A stretch of DNA of 64,000 nt from assembly GCA_034521975.1 (NCBI GenBank), contig JAXHLR010000010.1, positions 186,001-250,000 on the forward strand, in the 5' to 3' direction. Positions within the stretch are counted from its first letter, which is position 1, and every line of letters begins with the position of its first letter. Shown here in pieces: positions 32,036-44,000 of this stretch. The position numbers were made by a program, and so were the translations under genes. The notes under the pieces were generated by a model, which ran no database searches, was not told the origin of the DNA, and saw only the letters and a list, made by a program, of their open reading frames with translations. The DNA comes from Acidimicrobiales bacterium (GTDB lineage Bacteria; Actinomycetota; Acidimicrobiia; Acidimicrobiales; SKKL01).

Positions 32036-34167
32036 TCGACGCCGCACTGGCCGAGCTGGCCCAGCGATGGGGTGTCCAGACCGGCTACTGGGACGTCTCC
32101 GGCACGTGGCACGACACGCCGGTCGAATCGCTGGTCGCCGTGCTCGGCCAGCTCGGCGCGCCGATCACCACCCCCGACGCCGCCGTCGACGCCTGCCTCG
32201 CCCACCGACGCTCGATGTTCGAGCACCCGATCGAGCCGGTGTTCACCGTGGCGGCGGGCGACCTGCTGGCCTTCGAGCTGCGCCTACCGGCCGGTACCGA
32301 CGGGCGGGTGCCGGTCACCGTCGTCACCGAGGACGGCGCGACCCACAGCGACCTCGTGTCGCTGGCCGCGGTCGAGCCCCACACCCGTCACGAGGTCGAC
32401 GGCCGCTCCTGGGACGTGCGCTGGGTCGTCACCGCGCTGGCCCTCCCGGTCGGCTACCACCGCGCGATCGTCGAGGTGTCCGGCGTCGAGCACCGAGCCA
32501 CGGTCCTCGCGCCGCCGCCCGGGCTGCCCGCCTTCCGGGGTGCGCCCGGTTGGGGAATCTTCGCCCCGACCTACGGGTTCGTCCCCTCCGGTCGGCCCGG
32601 GATCGATCACCTCGGCATCGGCCACATCGGCGACCTGGGCGCGCTGGCTGCCGGGCTCGCCCCGCTCGGGGCGCGGGTGGTCTCCACGTTGCCGCTGCTG
32701 GCCACCTTTCTCGACGAGCCGTTCGAGCCCAGCCCCTACTCGCCGATCAGCCGGCGGTGGTGGGGCGAGCTGCACCTCGATCCCACCCGCCTGCCCGGGC
32801 TGGCTGATAGCCCCGATGCGCAGGCCTTCGTCGCCTCGCGTCGCGTCGAGGCCGCGGCCGCCGACCTCGCGGCCCAACCCTTGGTCGACCACCGGGGCGC
32901 TGCCCGGCTGATGCGCGACCTGCTCGACACCCTGGTGGCCGACCTGGCGGGCGCCGAGGGGCCGACCGCAGCCGCGCTCGAGCGCTTCGCCGCCGACAAT
33001 CCCGAGCTCGACCGCTACGCCCGGTTCCGGGCGCTGGTCGAACAGCACGGTCAGGACTGGGGAGCGGTGCGAGCGTCGTGGGTCGGCCAGGACATCGGCG
33101 CCGGCGACGTCGACCCGGCCGTCGTCGCCCGTCACCGCTACATCCAGTTCGCCGCCGATCAGCAGTTCGGCCAGCTCGATCGGCAGCTGCGCTCCCGCGA
33201 CCAGCTGCTCGCCCTCGATCTACCGCTCGGGGCCAACCCCGACGGCTTCGACGTGTGGGCCAACCCCGGCGACTACGCGGACGGGGTCGCCACCGGTGCG
33301 CCACCCGACGATCTCTTCGCCGGTGGCCAGAACTGGGGCTTTCCCCCGGTGCACCCCATCACCAGCCGGGCCCGCGCCCACGACGAGCTGGTGCAGGCGG
33401 TCCGACACCACATGGGCCACAGCGGGCTGCTGCGCATCGACCACCTCATGTCGCTCGAGCGGCTGTGGTGGATCCCCGACGGTGCCTCGGCCCGCGACGG
33501 CGTCTATGTCCGGTACCCCACCAACGAGCTCATGGCGGTCATCGCCATCGAGGCGGCCAGGGCCGATGTCATGGTGCTGGGCGAGAACCTCGGTACCGTG
33601 AGCGACGAGATCAACGCCACCATGGAGCAGTGGCAGATGCTCGGGATGTACGAGCTGCAGTTCGAGGCCTGGCGGGCCGAGGAGCAGGGCCGCATCAGCG
33701 AGCCGGCGCCGTTCACCGTCGCCGGGCTCAACACCCACGACATGCCCACCTTCGCCGGTTGGTGGGAGGGTCACGACATCATCGACTCGGTCGACCTCGG
33801 GCTCATCGAGCCCGGCGAGGCTCCCGCCCGTCTCGATGAGCGCCGGGCCCAGATCGCGGCCTTGGCTGGTGTGCTCGGACGCGAGCTGGGCGCCGAGGTG
33901 GCTGCCGAACCTCGTGAGGTGCTGGCGGCCGCCCTGGAATGGCTCGGCGGCACACCCGCGCAGGTCGTGCTCGCCAGCTTCGAAGACCTCTGGCTCGAGG
34001 AACGGCCCCAGAACGTCCCCGGCACCCACGACGAACGCCCGAACTGGCGTCGCCGCTTCGCACTCCGCCTCTCCGACGCGCTCGACGACCCGACTGTCGT
34101 CGGCACGCTCGAGGCGCTGCAGCGAGCCCGCACCGATGTCCCCACCCCCACGGAGGACCAGCAGTGA
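32032..34167 (+). CDS. malQ: 4-alpha-glucanotransferase (amylomaltase)
   Basis: A 711-residue GH77 enzyme that disproportionates maltooligosaccharides, freeing glucose and lengthening chains. Catalytic residues are visible: D470 in [17 protein letters not shown]518 in VLGENLGTV and D570 in [12 protein letters not shown]. The N-terminal ~160 residues form the beta-sandwich extension seen in actinobacterial MalQ, and the length matches mycobacterial MalQ (about 720). The GTG start overlaps the TreS stop, and its own TGA overlaps the glgB start, so treS, malQ and glgB are translationally coupled. Confidence 0.93.
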
Positions 34168-36176
34168 CCACGCCCGAACCCGGATCGATCTTCGGCTCCG
34201 ACCCGCCCTCGAGCTCCGCGCCGAGCTCCTCGTCGAGCCCGTCCCCAGGTGCATCGTCGAGCGGCGGTGCCGAACCCACCATGCTCGGCGATCACGACCT
34301 GCACCTGTTCAACGAGGGCACCCATCGCTACCTCCACCGCCATCTCGGCGCCCACCCGATCGAGCACGAGGGTCGGCCCGGCACCTGGTTCGGCGTGTGG
34401 GCACCCAGCGGCCGAGAGGTGTCGGTCGTCGGCGACTTCAACCAGTGGGACCCGGCCGCCGACCCGCTGCGTCCCCGAGGAGCATCGGGGATCTGGGAGG
34501 GCTGGATCCCCGGCATCGGCGCCGGGACGCTCTACAAGTACAGCATCGTCGGTCCGTCCGGCCGTACCTTCGAAAAGGCCGATCCCTTCGCCACGCTGGC
34601 CGAGGTCCCGCCCAACACCGCATCGGTGATCTGGAACCTCGACTACACCTGGCGCGACGACGACTGGATGTCGACCAGGGCCGAGCACAACGCGCTCGAT
34701 GCCCCCATCTCGATCTATGAGGTGCACCTCGGGTCGTGGGGAAAGGTGGCGGGAACGGACAGTCGATTCCCCACCTACCGCGAGATCGCCGAGCCGCTCG
34801 CCGATCACGTCGAGGCCCACGGCTTCACCCACATCGAGCTGATGCCGGTCATGGAGCACCCCTTCTACGGGTCGTGGGGCTACCAGTGCACCGGCTACTT
34901 CGCTCCCACCAGCCGCTACGGCTCGCCCCAGGACCTCATGCATATGGTCGACCTGCTGCACCAGCGAGGCATCGGCGTGCTCGTCGACTGGGTGCCGTCG
35001 CACTTCCCCGCCGACGCCCACGGGCTCGGCTACTTCGACGGCACCAACCTGTTCGAGCACCAGGACCGTCGCCTCGGCCACCACCCCGACTGGGACAGCC
35101 TCATCTTCAACTACGGGCGTCACGAGGTGCGGGCGTTCCTCATCTCCTCGGCCGTCTCGTGGCTCGACCGCTACCACATCGACGGGATCCGGGTCGATGC
35201 CGTGGCCTCGATGCTCTACCGCGACTACTCACGCAACGACGGTGAGTGGATCCCCAACGAGTACGGTGGTCGCGAGAACCTCGAGGCCATCAGCCTGCTG
35301 CGCGAGATGAACAGCGCCACCTTTGCCGAGTTTCCGGGAACGACCACCTTCGCCGAGGAGTCCACCGCCTGGCCGATGGTGTCGCGGCCGGTCTACGTGG
35401 GCGGCCTCGGGTTCGGGTTCAAGTGGGACATGGGCTGGATGCACGACACGCTCCAGCACTTCCAGCGCGATCCCATCCACCGCCAGCACCACTATCACGA
35501 GCTCACGTTCCGCGGCGTCTACTACTCCACCGAGAACTACACCCTGCCGCTGTCCCACGACGAGGTCGTGCACGGCAAGGGCTCGCTGCTCAACAAGATG
35601 CCGGGTGACCGGTGGCAGCAGCTGGCCTCGCTGCGGCTGCTCTATGCCTACCAGTGGGCCCAGCCGGGCAAGAAGCTGCTGTTCATGGGGTGCGAGCTCG
35701 CCCAGGAGACCGAGTGGAACCACGAGGCGACCTTGGAGTGGGAGCGTCTCGACGATCCCTCCCACGCCGGTGTCGCGCGGGTCATCGCCGACCTGAACGA
35801 GCTGTACCGCTCACTGCCCGCCCTGCACCAACAGGACTGCGCCGACGAGGGGTTCGAGTGGGTCGAGGCGTCGGACACCACCAACAACGTGGTGGCCTTC
35901 CTCCGCCACGGCGTCTACGACGAGGCCACGCCTCCGGTGCTGGCGGTGTTCAACCTCGCCCCCAACGTTCAGTACAACTACCGCTTGGGCGTCCCGAGCG
36001 CCGGGTTCTGGGTCGAGCGCCTCAACACCGACGCCGAGCTCTACGGCGGCAGCGGGGTCGGCAACCTCGGCGGTGTCGAGTCGCTGCCGGTGCCGAGCCA
36101 CGGGCGCTACCACTCCGTGGTGCTCACCCTGCCCCCGCTCGGAGCCCTCTACCTCCAGCTCGACCGGCCGGATTGA
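34164..36176 (+). CDS. glgB: 1,4-alpha-glucan branching enzyme
   Basis: A 670-residue GH13_9 enzyme that makes alpha-1,6 branches in the GlgE-made glucan. The catalytic barrel holds nucleophile D345 (GIRVDAVASMLY), the acid/base in FAEESTAWP (E398/E399), and SHDEVVHGKGSL. Only one CBM48 domain is seen (about 50-150, WAPSGREVSVVGDFNQW); the N1 domain of longer GlgBs is replaced by a ~40-residue Ser/Pro-rich, low-complexity N-terminus. GTG 34164 overlaps the malQ stop and is preceded by GGAGG. The frame opens upstream to 33939 but that part is a malQ shadow. Confidence 0.94.
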   Translation: MTTPEPGSIFGSDPPSSSAPSSSSSPSPGASSSGGAEPTMLGDHDLHLFNEGTHRYLHRHLGAHPIEHEGRPGTWFGVWAPSGREVSVVGDFNQWDPAADPLRPRGASGIWEGWIPGIGAGTLYKYSIVGPSGRTFEKADPFATLAEVPPNTASVIWNLDYTWRDDDWMSTRAEHNALDAPISIYEVHLGSWGKVAGTDSRFPTYREIAEPLADHVEAHGFTHIELMPVMEHPFYGSWGYQCTGYFAPTSRYGSPQDLMHMVDLLHQRGIGVLVDWVPSHFPADAHGLGYFDGTNLFEHQDRRLGHHPDWDSLIFNYGRHEVRAFLISSAVSWLDRYHIDGIRVDAVASMLYRDYSRNDGEWIPNEYGGRENLEAISLLREMNSATFAEFPGTTTFAEESTAWPMVSRPVYVGGLGFGFKWDMGWMHDTLQHFQRDPIHRQHHYHELTFRGVYYSTENYTLPLSHDEVVHGKGSLLNKMPGDRWQQLASLRLLYAYQWAQPGKKLLFMGCELAQETEWNHEATLEWERLDDPSHAGVARVIADLNELYRSLPALHQQDCADEGFEWVEASDTTNNVVAFLRHGVYDEATPPVLAVFNLAPNVQYNYRLGVPSAGFWVERLNTDAELYGGSGVGNLGGVESLPVPSHGRYHSVVLTLPPLGALYLQLDRPD

Positions 36177-36248
36177 CCGTCCCGACCGCCGCCGCATGGC
36201 CGATGACGTGTCTACGGCCCGATCTGCGGGTAGAACGGAGGGGTGACG

Positions 36249-36839
36249 ATGAGTGACGACACCCCCTCCTGGGAGCCCCAGGACCAGTCCGACAGCGCGG
36301 TGCGTGCAGATGGTGAGTACCTCGTCGCCATCGTGTTCGACAAGCCGGGCCGCGCGTCGGAGGTGCTGGTCAACGTCATGAACCTGGCCCAGGAGGGCGC
36401 GGTGCGCCTCTCCGACGCGGTGATCATCTCCAAAGATGCCGAAGGTCGCGGCCGGGTGCAACAGACCGTCGAGATCACGCCCGGTCGGGGGGCGCTCATC
36501 GGTGGTTGGCTCGGCCTGTTCGCCGGGCTGTTCCTCGGACCCCTCGCCATCGCCGGCGGTGCAGCTGCCGGGGCCGTCTACGGCAAGCTCAGCGACCGTG
36601 GCCTCGACGACGGCTGGATCAAGCAGATGGCCGAGTGGCTCGAGCCGGGCGGTTCGGCACTGCTGCTGTTGTGCGCCATCGACGATCAGCCTGCGCTGGT
36701 GCGTGAGCTGCACCGCTACGAGGGCACGCTGGTCACCACCGACCTGCCGGCCCACATCCGCTCCGAGGTCGAGGACGCGCTGCGCGACCACCTGGCCGAA
36801 GCGCCTCAGCCCCAACCCTGGACCCCGCCCGCTTCCTAG
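36249..36839 (+). CDS. DUF1269-family protein with glycine-zipper hairpin
   Basis: A 196-residue protein of unknown role. After an acidic N-terminus comes a small ferredoxin-like region (about 24-75, [17 protein letters not shown]), then a glycine-rich hydrophobic hairpin (about 82-112, [20 protein letters not shown]) and a second alpha/beta region. DUF1269/COG4803 proteins share this plan and are thought to be membrane-associated. ATG 36249 has GGAGGG six bases upstream and is preferred to GTG 36243. It follows glgB by 72 bases and its stop overlaps the apparent start of the broken dioxygenase gene. Confidence 0.7.
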   Translation: MSDDTPSWEPQDQSDSAVRADGEYLVAIVFDKPGRASEVLVNVMNLAQEGAVRLSDAVIISKDAEGRGRVQQTVEITPGRGALIGGWLGLFAGLFLGPLAIAGGAAAGAVYGKLSDRGLDDGWIKQMAEWLEPGGSALLLLCAIDDQPALVRELHRYEGTLVTTDLPAHIRSEVEDALRDHLAEAPQPQPWTPPAS

Positions 36840-37590
36840 TGGTCCGTCGCGCTCTCGAGCAGAACCGCTACACCGAGGCGTGGCAGACCTTTGGCGCCAC
36901 CGCGCCCCGCCCTCGGGCCATCCTCGCCATCTCGGCCCACTGGTTCATCGGCGCCACCGCGGTCACCGCCATGGAGCGGCCCGGAAGCATCCATGACTTC
37001 TACGGCTTCCCCCAGCAGCTCTTCGACGTGGAGTACAGCGCTCCGGGTTCGCCCGAGCTGGCCGAGGAGGTCGCCGAGGTCGTCAAGCCAACTTGGGTGG
37101 GACAGGACGCCGACAGCTGGGGACTCGACCACGGCACCTGGAGCGTGCTCACCCACGCCTTCCCCGAGGCCGACGTGCCCGTGGTGCAGCTCTCGATCGA
37201 CGCCACCAAGCCCCTCAGCTATCACGTCGACCTGGGCGCGCGCCTGGCCCCCCGCTTCGCGATCGGGGCGTGCTGATCGTCGGGAGCGGCAACATCGTCC
37301 ACCACCTCGGCATGATCGACTGGGGCAAGCCCGACGCGGCCTTCGACTGGGCCCAGCGCTTCAACGAGGCAGCGCTCGATGCGCTGCGGGGCGACGACCC
37401 CACCTCGATCGTCGACCTCGAATCGCACCCCGACTACGCGCCGGCGGTGCCGACCCCCGATCACTTCCTGCCCGTCGTCTAGCTGGCCGGACTCGCCGCC
37501 GCGACTGGCGAACCGACCGCGACCCTCGTCGACGGCTACGCCTACGCCTACGGCTCGCTGTCGATGACCTCGCTTGCCCTCGGGGCCTGA
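36839..37590 (+). pseudogene. Broken extradiol dioxygenase gene (YgiD / DODA family)
   Basis: Three lesions disrupt a gene for a zinc or iron LigB-like ring-opening dioxygenase. First, the N-terminal strand with its metal histidine (normally PALFxGHGSPMNALE) is reduced to [12 protein letters not shown], fused onto the end of the upstream gene. Second, a one-base loss in the C-run near 37250-37255 changes frame: the first frame (36839-37276) ends FAIGAC, while a frame beginning [17 protein letters not shown] continues. Third, that frame stops at TAG 37480-37482 (LPVV*) where relatives have an aromatic residue, yet similarity goes on after it (LAGLAAATGE ... GSLSMTSLALGA) to TGA 37590. The remaining metal site His in AHWF and VHH are intact. 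A sequencing error could explain one lesion, hardly three. Confidence 0.85.
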
Positions 37591-37613
37591 CCCCTATGTC
37601 GAGCCCGAACCGA

Positions 37614-37658
37614 TCTGTGAGTGGTTTCCAACCCATGCGGTTGGAAAGTCTTCACAGA
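37614..37658. terminator. Two-step inverted repeat between convergent genes
   Basis: An inner perfect 9-base stem (TTTCCAACC 37625-37633 / GGTTGGAAA 37639-37647, loop CATGC) is flanked, after 4-base internal loops, by an outer perfect 7-base stem (TCTGTGA 37614-37620 / TCACAGA 37652-37658). It lies in the 94-base gap between the dioxygenase pseudogene and the convergent aminotransferase gene, where a bidirectional terminator is expected. No T-run follows, so a factor-dependent or structural role is also possible. Confidence 0.6.
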
Positions 37659-37684
37659 ACGGACTCGAGGCGTCGACGGTAACT

Positions 37685-38841
37685 TCAACCGGCGAGCGCG
37701 CCCAGCCGATCGATGGCCGACTCGAGCACCTCGGTGCGCTTGGTGAAGGTGAACCGCACCAGGTTCCGTCCCCGATCGGGGTGCTGGTAGAAGACCTCGC
37801 AGGGCACCGCCACGACCCCGCATCGCTCGGGTAGCTCGAGGCAGAACCGGCGCCCGTCGCTCGTGCCGAACGGCAAGATGTCGGCGACCACGAAGTAGGT
37901 GCCGGCCGGTCGGTACACCTCGAAGCCGACGTCGGCCAGGCCGTCGCACAGCAGATCGCGCCTGGCCCGCAGGTCGGCGGTCAGCCCCTCGAAGTAATCG
38001 TCACCGAGCCGGAGCCCGACCGCGGCTGCGTGCTGGAACGGCCCACCGCTGACGTAGGTGAGGTACTGCTTGACGGTGCGGACGGTGGCCACCAGCTCGG
38101 CGGGCCCGGTCACCCATCCGATCTTCCAGCCGGTGAACGACAGCGTCTTGCCCGCGGACGAGATGGTGAGGGTTCGCTCGTCCATCCCGGGCAGGGTCTC
38201 GAGAGGGGTGTGGACCCCGTCGAACACCATGTGCTCGTACACCTCGTCGGTCACCACCAGCACGTCGTGCTCGACCGCCAGGCGAGCGACGTGGGCCAGC
38301 TCGTCCGGTGCGAACACCTTGCCCGTGGGGTTGTGGGGCGAGTTGAGCAGGATCAGCCGTGTGTCGGGCCCGATCGCGTCCTCGAGCTCGGCCGGGTCGT
38401 AGTCGAACTCGGGTGGTCGCAGGGTGACCGTCCGCAGGGTCGCCCCGGCGAGGGCGACGGTGGCGGCATAGGAGTCGTAGTACGGCTCGAAGGTGACGAC
38501 CTCGTCGCCGGGTTCGCACAACGACAAGATGGCGGCGGCGATGGCCTCGGTGGCCCCCGCGGTGACCAGCACCTCGGTGTCGGGATCGAGGTCGATGCCG
38601 TAGAAGCGGTGCTGGTGGTCGGCGACGGCGTGGCGAAGCTCGGGGATGCCGATGCCCGGCGGGTACTGGTTGTGGCCCGACCGGATGGCCTCGATCGCAG
38701 CGTCGGAGACCTGGATGGGGCCGTCTGTGTCGGGGAACCCCTGACCCAGGTTGATGGCCCCGGTCTCGACGGCCAGGGCCGACATCTCGGCAAAGATCGT
38801 CTCGCCGAACCCCCGCATCCGCTCGACCAGGTACCTCGGTG

Positions 38842-38845
<4 letters not shown>
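37685..38845 (-). CDS. dapC: Class I/II aminotransferase (DapC-like)
   Basis: A 386-residue PLP enzyme closely resembling the mycobacterial Rv0858c group, assigned as N-succinyldiaminopimelate aminotransferase of the lysine / peptidoglycan pathway; kynurenine or methionine aminotransferases share the fold, so the substrate is not certain. Seen motifs: INLGQGFPDTDGP, NQYPPGIGIPELR, NSPHNPTGKVF, TDEVYEHMVFDG and the PLP lysine in SSAGKTLSFTGWKIGW. GTG 38845 overlaps the glgX stop by four bases. The longer frame to 38992 lies wholly within glgX and is rejected. Confidence 0.8.
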
Positions 38846-40965
<2,120 letters not shown>

Positions 40966-40972
40966 GGCGACG

Positions 40973-40978
40973 AGTCTA
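40973..40978 (-). promoter_or_regulatory. Leaderless-type -10 box of glgX copy 1
   Basis: TAGACT on the minus strand lies 7 bases before GTG 40965 and fixes the start of GlgX. Confidence 0.5.
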
Positions 40979-41013
40979 CGGGAGGGGCTCGCGCCGGCCG
41001 TCACCGCCGCGGT

Positions 41014-41409
41014 TCAGGCGGCGAGCTCGGCCCAGACGGTCTTGCCGGTGCCTGCGGGCTCGATCCCCCAACTGGTGGCCAGGGTCGAGACGATGAGCAG
41101 GCCTCGACCGCCCTCGCGGTGCGGGTCGAATGGTTGGGGCTGGGGCGGGCTGGCGTCGTCGTCGGTGACCTGGATCGTGAGGCGATCGTCGGAGAGAGCC
41201 AGCGAGACGCGGCAGCCTGACCCGGCATGGAGGATCGCGTTGTTCACCAGCTCGGTGACGACGAGCTGCGCATCGGTCACCAGGGTGTGACATCCCCACT
41301 CCGAGAGCAGCTGGCCGGTCCGCCTCCGAGTCTCGGCGACCATCGTGGTGTCGGGTTCGACGTCCCACCCCACATGGGCGGTACCGGTCGAGATCCTCGC
41401 CGCGCTCAC
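41014..41409 (-). CDS. RsbW-like histidine-kinase-fold ATPase
   Basis: A 131-residue stand-alone GHKL ATPase domain of the anti-sigma / serine kinase type. The N-box is in VVTELVNNAILHAG and the G-boxes in TIQVTDDD and EGGRGLLIVSTLA; there is no sensor or transmembrane part. Such proteins control a sigma factor through an anti-anti-sigma partner that a SpoIIE phosphatase (as at 0.1-2.3 kb) could reset; partners are not in this window. GTG 41409 has a TAGGGT -10 box 7 bases upstream. It lies just before glgX copy 1 on the same strand (48-base gap) and divergent from glgC. Confidence 0.8.
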   Translation of the reverse strand: MSAARISTGTAHVGWDVEPDTTMVAETRRRTGQLLSEWGCHTLVTDAQLVVTELVNNAILHAGSGCRVSLALSDDRLTIQVTDDDASPPQPQPFDPHREGGRGLLIVSTLATSWGIEPAGTGKTVWAELAA

Positions 41410-41416
41410 CTTCGAA

Positions 41417-41422
41417 ACCCTA
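41417..41422 (-). promoter_or_regulatory. Leaderless-type -10 box of the RsbW-like gene
   Basis: TAGGGT on the minus strand lies 7 bases before GTG 41409. Confidence 0.5.
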
Positions 41423-41499
41423 GCCGCGCGGTTCCAGCCGTGGGGGAACCACCGAGCGGAGGCCTGTGGCGCGGGCCGGATGAACCGGCCCCACACCGG

Positions 41500-41505
41500 T
41501 AGTGT
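41500..41505 (+). promoter_or_regulatory. Leaderless-type -10 box of glgC
   Basis: TAGTGT lies 6 bases before GTG 41512; it would drive the whole glgC to FN3K gene run. Confidence 0.5.
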
Positions 41506-41511
41506 GAGCAC

Positions 41512-42750
41512 GTGGTTGATCCGTCGCGAGTGCTGTGCATGGTCCTGGCCGGAGGCGAGGGCAAGCGCCTGGCCCCCCTGACCGCCGACCGGGCAAAGCC
41601 GGCGGTGCCCTACGGCGGCCACTACCGGCTCATCGACTTCGTGTTGTCGAACCTGGTCAACGCCGGCTACCGGCGGATCATCGTGCTCACCCAGTACAAG
41701 AGCCACAGCCTCGACGTGCACCTGTCCCGCACCTGGCCGCTGTCGACGTTGCTCGGCAACTACGTCACCTCGGTGCCGGCGCAGATGCGGCGCGGTCCCT
41801 ACTGGTTCTCGGGTTCGGCCGATGCCATCTTCCAGAACGTCAACATCATCAACGACGAGCAGCCCGACTACATCCTGGTGTTCGGCGCCGATCACATCTA
41901 CCGCATGGACCCTCGCCAGATGGTCGACCAGCACGTCGAGACCGGTGCGGGCGTCACGGTCGCGGCGCTGCGGGTGCCGGTCGCCGAGTCCGACCAGTTC
42001 GGGGTGCTCGAGATGAAGCAGGGCACCACCATCGGTCGGTTCCGGGAGAAGCCGACCGACGTGCAGGGGCTCGACGACGACCCGTCGATGACACTGGGGT
42101 CGATGGGCAACTACGTGTTCAGCACCGAGACGTTGCTCGATGTGTTGAACACCGATGCGCTCGATTCGTCGTCGGCCCACGACGTCGGCGGGAGCATCAT
42201 CCCCCTGCTCGTCGACAGCGGTATCGCCCACGCCTACGACTTCACCAACAACGTCGTGCCGGGAGCCACCGAGCGCGACCAGGGCTACTGGCGAGACGTC
42301 GGGAGCCTCGACGCGTTCTACGACTCGCACATGGAACTGGTGGCGGTCCATCCTGTGTTCAACCTCTACAACCGAGATTGGCCGATCCTCACCTCGGTCG
42401 GGTCCCTTCCTCCCGCCAAGTTCGTGCTCGACGAGGACGGTCGCACGGGCATGGCGATCAACTCGATCGTGTGTGCCGGCGCCATCGTCTCGGGCGGGAC
42501 CGTCCGACGTTCGGTGATCTCCCCGAACGTCTTCGTCGACGCCGGTGCGTTGGTCGAGGACTCGGTCCTCATGCACGACGTCCGCGTCGGTGCGGGAGCG
42601 ATCGTGCGCAAGGCGATCATCGACAAGAGCGTGGTCGTGCCGCCCGGTGCACGCATCGGGGTCGATCCAGATCTCGACGCCGAGCGGTTCACGGTGTCCC
42701 CCAACGGTGTGGTGGTCATCGGCAAGCACCAGCCGGTGCCCCACGGCTGA
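41512..42750 (+). CDS. glgC: Glucose-1-phosphate adenylyltransferase
   Basis: A 412-residue ADP-glucose pyrophosphorylase that makes ADP-glucose from glucose-1-phosphate and ATP. The nucleotidyltransferase signature [43 protein letters not shown] and FREKP are intact, and the C-terminal left-handed beta-helix (from about 305) is complete. In bacteria this enzyme is normally allosterically controlled by glycolytic intermediates. It is followed after 11 bases by glgM, which uses the ADP-glucose. Confidence 0.95.
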   Translation: MVDPSRVLCMVLAGGEGKRLAPLTADRAKPAVPYGGHYRLIDFVLSNLVNAGYRRIIVLTQYKSHSLDVHLSRTWPLSTLLGNYVTSVPAQMRRGPYWFSGSADAIFQNVNIINDEQPDYILVFGADHIYRMDPRQMVDQHVETGAGVTVAALRVPVAESDQFGVLEMKQGTTIGRFREKPTDVQGLDDDPSMTLGSMGNYVFSTETLLDVLNTDALDSSSAHDVGGSIIPLLVDSGIAHAYDFTNNVVPGATERDQGYWRDVGSLDAFYDSHMELVAVHPVFNLYNRDWPILTSVGSLPPAKFVLDEDGRTGMAINSIVCAGAIVSGGTVRRSVISPNVFVDAGALVEDSVLMHDVRVGAGAIVRKAIIDKSVVVPPGARIGVDPDLDAERFTVSPNGVVVIGKHQPVPHG

Positions 42751-42761
42751 GGCCGTCTCCG

Positions 42762-43967
42762 ATGCGTGTCGCGCTGCTCACCCGCGAGTTCCCCCCGGAG
42801 GTGTACGGAGGCGCCGGGGTCCACGTCGAATATCTGTCCCAGCACCTGTCGACGCTGCTCGACGTCGAGGTCCACGCCTTCGGCAGGCCCCGGCCATCGC
42901 CGCTGGTCGCTGCCACCTACCAGCCGTGGGAGGCGCTCGGCTCCGACGCTCCCCACGCCGCGGCGCTCGACACGATCTCGGTCGATCTGGCCATGGCCTC
43001 GGGAGTGGGCGACACCGATCTGGTGCACTCCCACACCTGGTACACCAACCTGGCTGGCCACATCGCCAAGCTGATCCACGAGATCCCCCACGTGGCCACC
43101 GCGCACAGCCTCGAACCGATGCGCCCCTGGAAGGCCGAGCAGCTCGGTGGGGGCTACGCCGTCGCCTCGTGGTGCGAGCGCACCGGTCTCGCCAGCGCCG
43201 ATGCCATCATCGCCGTCTCGGCCGGGATGCGCCTCGACATCGCCCGCTCCTACCCCGAGCTCGATCTCGAACGGGTCCACGTGATCCACAACGGGATCGA
43301 CACCGACGAGTACCGGCCCGATCCCGCCACCGACCATCTGGTCGCCCACGGTGTCGACCCCGACCGGCCCTACCTGCTCTTCGTGGGGCGCATCACCCGC
43401 CAGAAGGGGGTGAGTCACCTGCTCGACGCCGCCCACCTGCTCGACCACGACGTGCAGGTGGTGCTGTGCGCGGGGCAGCCCGACACCCCCGAGATCGGAG
43501 CCGAGGTCAAGGCCAAGGTCGACCAGCTCCAGGCCGAGCGCCACAACGTGGTCTGGATCGACGAGATGATCGAGCGGCCGGCGATCATCCAGCTCATGAC
43601 CCACGCCTCGGTGTTCGTCTGCCCGTCGATCTACGAGCCGTTCGGGCTGATCAACGTCGAGGCCATGGCCTGCGAGACCCCGGTCGTGGCCTGCGCGGTC
43701 GGTGGGATCCCCGAGGTCGTCGTCGACGGGGAGACAGGCCGCCTCGTCGACTTCGAACACGACGAGGGCCACTTCGGGTTTCCCGCGGACCCCTCCCGGC
43801 TCGCTGCCGAGCTGGCCGGGCGGATCGACGAGCTCCTGGCCGACCCCGGTCGGGCACGACAGATGGGCGAGGCCGGTCGCCGGCGGGTGCTCGAACGCTT
43901 CTCCTGGCCCGAGATCGCGGCTCGCACCGTCGAGCTCTACCGCTCGGTGTCGGAGCTGCACGGGTAG
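42762..43967 (+). CDS. glgM: GT4 alpha-maltose-1-phosphate synthase (GlgM; often named GlgA)
   Basis: A 401-residue retaining glycosyltransferase. The N-terminus MRVALLTREFPPEVYGGAGVHV, the segment THSLEPMRPWKAEQLGGGY (here AHSLEPMRPWKAEQLGG), FVGRITRQKG and the CPSIYEPFGLINVEAM E-x7-E motif match mycobacterial Rv1212c, a GT4 enzyme that makes maltose-1-phosphate from ADP-glucose and glucose-1-phosphate rather than elongating glycogen. Classical GT5 GlgA proteins are about 480 residues and start differently. Pairing with glgC repeats the mycobacterial arrangement, although there the genes are divergent and here they are in line. Glycogen synthase activity cannot be excluded. Confidence 0.88.
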   Translation: MRVALLTREFPPEVYGGAGVHVEYLSQHLSTLLDVEVHAFGRPRPSPLVAATYQPWEALGSDAPHAAALDTISVDLAMASGVGDTDLVHSHTWYTNLAGHIAKLIHEIPHVATAHSLEPMRPWKAEQLGGGYAVASWCERTGLASADAIIAVSAGMRLDIARSYPELDLERVHVIHNGIDTDEYRPDPATDHLVAHGVDPDRPYLLFVGRITRQKGVSHLLDAAHLLDHDVQVVLCAGQPDTPEIGAEVKAKVDQLQAERHNVVWIDEMIERPAIIQLMTHASVFVCPSIYEPFGLINVEAMACETPVVACAVGGIPEVVVDGETGRLVDFEHDEGHFGFPADPSRLAAELAGRIDELLADPGRARQMGEAGRRRVLERFSWPEIAARTVELYRSVSELHG

Positions 43968-44000
43968 CAGCCGCGGGGCGGGCCCGCCACACTGGCGGCC

